The translations under genes were made by a program, and so were the position numbers. The notes beneath the pieces are model-generated. The model was not told the origin of the DNA. It saw only the letters and a list, made by a program, of their open reading frames with translations, and searched no databases. 64,000 bases of DNA from Diorhabda sublineata (lineage: Eukaryota > Arthropoda > Insecta > Coleoptera > Chrysomelidae), in contig NC_079485.1 in assembly GCF_026230105.1 (NCBI RefSeq), positions 29,307,572 to 29,371,571 on the forward strand, in the 5' to 3' direction. Numbering within the stretch: position 1 is the first letter of the stretch; each line of letters starts with the position of its first letter. Positions 59,821 through 64,000 of the stretch are shown one piece after another.

Positions 59821-60239
59821 TTCATGAACTTAACTTTCGTTTGCTGTTACAAATTTAAAAACATTGAAATGCATAAGACCCATTCATAGTTGCCGTTTAC
59901 TGATCGGTTTGCCGTTGGAGATTTTCAACATAAACAACGACGACAGTTCGTAGCAACTTTCGTAGTAATAGAAAAGAGCCAATCACATCCGTTTGCGTTT
60001 GTCACGTTTGTCCCAATAAACAAAACTCTTTGTTATTTTCCATAATACCGGATTACAAACAAAAACACAAAAATATCACGAAAAGAAAGAAGTAGCACTC
60101 ATGTCAAAAAGAATTACAAAATTTTTGGGTTAAGGGCAGCCAGTTAAGTTTATGAATAGGGTATAGAATTTGCTACGAACATCAAACGGCAAACGTCATC
60201 CGCGAACGGCAACGACAAACAGAAAGTCAAGTTTATGAA
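59821..60239. mobile_element. MITE with terminal inverted repeats
   Basis: The left end TTCATGAACTTAACTTTCGT (from 59821) pairs with the right end, which reverse-complements to TTCATAAACTTGACTTTCTG (from 60239). A third, internal copy of the terminal motif (AGTTAAGTTTATGAA) is near 60143. About 419 bp, no coding sequence; the target duplication is not clear. Confidence 0.65.
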
Positions 60240-60568
60240 CCTGTTGTTCCGGAAAGTATTTTAACTTTTGTTGAGTTGATTTTCATGAAAATTGAAAAAC
60301 TATTTTTCAAAATTACCATTTATTTCTGTGGACGTTTTGTGCTCTTATTATATTTGCATATACAGTTAAGACCCCGCTCAACGTGTAGGCTAATTTACAT
60401 CAAAGTAGATATGCCAAACAGCGCCAAATGAGGCACATAGATGGATAGAAAATTGGCTAGGTATTAAATTAGAAATTAAAGAATTAAATTTTTTTTAATT
60501 AAAAATTTATTTTTTATAAAAAGCTTTGAATGAGTAAATATTTCTGATCTGATTTTGTTCCTACATCA

Positions 60569-60796
60569 TTAGGGTACATTTTTCCCTGGAAAATTTCTCG
60601 TTAACTCCGTTATGCCTTTATACTGTCTATCGGATATAAATCTATCTATGACAAAAAGAAAAGTGTTAACTCTGAAGTAAACACTCGTAGCAATCCAAGT
60701 ATCTTTATCAGGTGTTTCATCAAATCTTCTTTTTCTTTTTGGTTGTTTTTTTTTCATTCCTTTAGTATCTTCGTTTGATACACTTAACTCCATCAC
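60569..60796 (-). pseudogene. Possible hAT (ZMYM1/DUF4371-like) transposase fragment
   Basis: The - strand reads KRKRRFDETPDKDTWIATSV, then YFRVNTFLFVIDRFISDRQY, then KGITELTRNF. It resembles the central part of hAT-derived proteins of the ZMYM1/52-kDa-repressor type (FDE......YYRV..F...D......). The similarity is recalled by pattern only. No ends or catalytic residues are visible. Confidence 0.5.
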
Positions 60797-61054
60797 CTTT
60801 TTTTCGAAATACTTGAAATCCTCGTTCAGCTATAAATGAGTGATTCATAAGTCTAAATCTGCAATCGAATTTGATCCTTTGCTAATTAGACATCGATATT
60901 GAATGATGATTGGATTGTGTAAGTAGAATCGATAGTTTTTAGTGACATCGAGAAAAAATTATAGTAACTACCATACTGTAGTATAGTAATTACCAGTGAT
61001 AAATTAAACCAACAGCAACCATCTGGCTTCAACTTTTGGTGATGAAGCACCATC

Positions 61055-61560
61055 TTGTATCATCGTGTTTCGCAGGTTTTCCGAATTCAATCGTGGTCGC
61101 ACTTCGCTACAGGATGAATTTCGTGAAAGTCGTCCAAAATCGGCTGCTGTACCAAAAAACATCGATCCTGGCAAAAAAGCTCGTGCCAGGCGGTGAATAA
61201 TGGATCTATGCTTATGAACTCGGAATTAAACAACAATCGACTGTATGGACACTTCGAAGCAAATGGTTGCCTGTTTCTTCGGAATAACTGGTTCCATAAG
61301 AGCAACGTACAATGGTCAATTCTGAATTTGAACAGAACATCGAATTGATGAATCGTCCGCCGTAAATTTTTCATTTAGCACCCAATGATTTCTTCTTTTT
61401 ACCGCAGATTGAAAATAAATTACGAGGTCAATGTTTTTCTGCACCTGAAGTAGCGGTTGATGTGTTGAAATCACATGTTTTGGAGGTACCTCAATCGGAA
61501 TGGACAAAATGCTTCGACTGTTGTTTCAAACGCATGCAAAAGTGTATTAAGTCATATCTC
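61055..61560 (+). pseudogene. Core-deleted mariner transposase remnant
   Basis: The + strand gives FSEFNRGRTSLQDEFRESRP and KSAAVPKNID (helix-turn-helix and linker, about 61078-61165). A decayed YGSMLMNSELNNNRLYGHFE-like stretch follows. After the catalytic gap come HLAPNDFFFLPQIENKLRGQ then CFSAPEVAVDVLKSHVLEVP and QSEWTKCFDCCFKRMQKCI (about 61375-61550). The order matches a mariner that lost the segment with its second Asp motif. The - strand open frames over it are chance. Confidence 0.75.
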
Positions 61561-62075
61561 ACCCTCGTTTCTAGACACGGAGATGTACCTTCTTCTAAGC
61601 TTTATGCCCCTTATGGTCAGTAGACGTAAGATATAAACGATTACGTGTGGACCAATTTTAAAAGTTTAATTAGAGTAAAATTTAATTAAAGTAAAATTTT
61701 TGTTCAGTATTTAAAGTGAGTTTTCAATCTCTCAATTTTTTCAGTTATTACCCTAACCTCTTTATTGAAATCCTCTCTTATATTATTATATATACCTAGT
61801 ACATGACACTCAGTACACTAAATGAGTAATGACAGGAAAGAAAATTCATTCCTTTAATACTCAGAAGTGATGTAACATGTTTACAATTTATATCTAGTGG
61901 TTTTATTAACTTACACTTGGCATAAAGTTTTTTTAAGGATATTTAGGTTTCCTTATCACTAAATATGAGTCATAAGTATAATACAATCATTAATGTCACA
62001 TTGATCGAATGAATCAGACAATCCTGTAATATTTTGAAAGCTGATGATACATGAAAGAATATAGAAATCCTAAAA

Positions 62076-62640
62076 TACGAGGTGTGATCTAAAAAAAATA
62101 GTGAATGAATTTTTATAGCAGCAATTACTCACGTTGCATCAATTTCAATTAGTCTCATAACCTCATGTGTTAAGACAAATACTGACATGTATGAACTTGT
62201 TAATCGGAACATGGAACTCGACAAGACATTAACAAAAAAATGTACTGAAGAAGCTCACAAAATGTTGAAATCTGTTTATAAGTTTATATGCAGTAACTAT
62301 GAATATAGATCCTTCGACCACAAAACCTATTGATTGTGTGCAAAAAATTTCGTCAAAAATCGGCTACTATACCAAAAACATCAGTGCTGTGCGTAAACTG
62401 ATATTGCAAGATCGTCATGTGACATACCATGAGATTGAGGCATACTTGGGCATCAGTTCCACTGCCATACAATCAATATTACATGAGCATCTGACTGTGA
62501 AGAAGTTTTGTTCGCTTTGGATACCGTAAGATTTGACAATCGTGTCGATTGGTGCAAAGAAATGCTGAACAAATGCAATCGCGATGCTTTAAGAGACGTC
62601 TATAAGATCGTGACAAACTAAAGAGTTTTCGATAACAGCA
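62076..62640 (+). pseudogene. Mariner transposase N-terminal remnant with left terminal repeat
   Basis: After TA at 62076-62077 stands CGAGGTGTGATCTAAAAAAA, a mariner-type left end. Downstream come MELDKTLTKKCTEEAHKMLK (about 62210-62270) and, from about 62385, AVRKLILQDRHVTYHEIEAY then LGISSTAIQSILHEHLTVKK and FCSLWIP. This is the second helix-turn-helix of mariner transposases. The frame then breaks (RVDWCKEMLNKCNRDALRDV). No catalytic core or right end was found. Confidence 0.78.
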
Positions 62641-62649
62641 ACCCCTGCT

Positions 62650-63146
62650 TGTGATTGGATTTCATTTTGTAGAGTAGTGTCCAGGTTAGGTTTGGTTTCA
62701 ACGATTAATTTAAATATTACAATCACTGAAAATCATTACAATTATTTGATACTTTAAACGCAAAAAAGTACCTGAAGGGATTATTTCCGCTCCCTATATA
62801 TTAATATATTCTTGTTCGGCGTAATTTTCTCTATAACATACCAAAAGTTTAACGAAATCGGAGAGATGTAACCTAATCTAGATACTTACCAAATTTTTTA
62901 AATCAACTGACAGATAACTTGTGAAAGGTCACATCTAATTAACCCCTAGAATTTTTCGCTCGTTTTCTAATAATCTCTAATCTAATAATCTTTGCTTAAT
63001 GCTTCAACAGTCTAATACAGTGTACCAAATTTGGTATTTTTAAGCGGAAGGGTTGCAAAGAAATTTTGTTACGACTGGCTGCAACTTGGTGTAGAGGTAA
63101 ATTGCCCCCATGCATCTGCTCTGTGTGGGTATTTATGCTGGACGCC

Positions 63147-63205
<59 letters not shown>

Positions 63206-64000
63206 TAGGATTAATTTTACTTTGCGGCGAAATTAATTTACATATGTATTTAAGGAATAGAATGTTTGGAAATTCATTTTGACATGGTGTTATTTAATTA
63301 TTAATTGAATTGAAAATAAATATTTATTTGTCAACATTACATCTTGCACCTTACGTGACTTGATAAAATCACGTTGAACGCACTGCTAATTCAAGATTGA
63401 CTTACAGTAGTTTACGTAATATTTTTTGTTACGTTATAGCAAAAGAGATCACGTGGAGAGAAGAATGTTGTAAATATGATATGAAAAAACGCATCAATCA
63501 TAAACGTCACCTACACAGATTGATCGGTTGGTTGGTTAATTCATGAATCGTTTAATTGCAATGAAATTCTGTATTGTATGATTATCCTATACCATACTCG
63601 GTATTGTAGGGGGAGCAGAACTGGACACTTGAAAAATAAAATGATGTAAATGAGAAAAAATGTGTGATAACGTTATCTATTCCTGTGAATAAGATCCATA
63701 ATTTGTTTGAACTATTTAAAAACAACAGCATTCATGTCCTAATGGTATTCACCGAAAAGAGTAGACTCAAAAGTTACCACCTTCATAACCAAACCGTTTG
63801 AACTGCCTAGGTATACTATTATCAGCGTTCGCCCCTTTCCTGGTGGTGGATTTAGACCAATACATAAACCATTCAAACAAGCCCGTCTTCGACTTCTAAC
63901 AAGCTCATCACACAGGGCTTCCGGACAGTCCAAACCTTTTTTTATTATTCCGTGCACCTTATGGTTATGAAAGACCAATCAAATCCCAAATTTACCTGAA
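62650..64000. other. Non-coding DNA with a microsatellite and one unexplained open frame
   Basis: Apart from the TA tract at 63150-63202 nothing is recognised. A - strand open frame at 63978-63739 (including PEALCDELVRSRRRACLNGL) is unusually G/C-balanced for this window but matches no family I know and has a non-ATG 5' end. It may be an eroded repeat or an exon of a gene continuing outside. Confidence 0.35.
63150..63202. repeat. (AT)n microsatellite
   Basis: A pure AT dinucleotide tract of about 53 bases, directly after CTGGACGCCCTGT. Confidence 0.95.

Noticed and set aside
61087..61507. - strand open frames over the 61-kb mariner
   Set aside because: The + strand reads as mariner transposase in order, so the - strand frames are shadows.
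1..64000. tRNA, rRNA and CRISPR features
   Set aside because: No tRNA box A/box B pair, rRNA-like segment or spacer-repeat array was seen; the satellite has no unique spacers.

Overview
The window looks like nuclear DNA of an insect, most likely a beetle. It is strongly A/T rich and has long GT-AG introns, insect-type orthologues and a dense population of decayed mariner, Tc1, hAT, piggyBac, Penelope and RTE-like elements. The beetle assignment is inference from overall character, not from a diagnostic gene.

Layout: positions 1-2243 are the terminal coding exon of a disconnected/basonuclin-type zinc-finger transcription factor on the + strand, followed by a long non-coding tail. Positions 2244 to about 35 kb hold no host coding exon that I can recognise; they are a transposon graveyard plus a 3.3 kb satellite array (30.7-34.1 kb) of about 214-bp monomers. 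From 35257 to 42438 on the - strand lies a complete SLC12A8-type cation-chloride-cotransporter-family gene. I joined it by hand into nine coding exons that encode about 648 residues, with every splice phase consistent. From 46979 to 55394 on the + strand lies a complete three-exon very-long-chain 3-oxoacyl-CoA reductase (HSD17B12/spidey family) of 319 residues. From 55.6 to 64 kb there are again only transposon remnants, microsatellites and anonymous A/T-rich DNA.

The three genes have no obvious joint function: one is a developmental transcription factor, one a membrane transporter and one an ER lipid enzyme. SLC12A8 and the reductase are divergently transcribed, about 4.5 kb apart. Their introns are loaded with transposons: a piggyBac derivative with TTAA at both ends, two fold-back inverted-repeat elements, mariner and RTE remnants, and a 45-bp tandem duplication.

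I found no convincing new biological system. The most noteworthy structures are a hAT deletion derivative with intact 8-bp target-site duplications, a fold-back mariner built from two copies of the same transposon end, TIR-bearing MITEs, an LTR-like repeat present intact and split by a Penelope fragment, a higher-order repeat inside the satellite, a 28-bp perfect palindrome beside a Crypton-like fragment, and a degenerate telomere-like tract next to a perfect 16-bp hairpin. All calls come from reading the sequence by eye; no alignment or database search was run.
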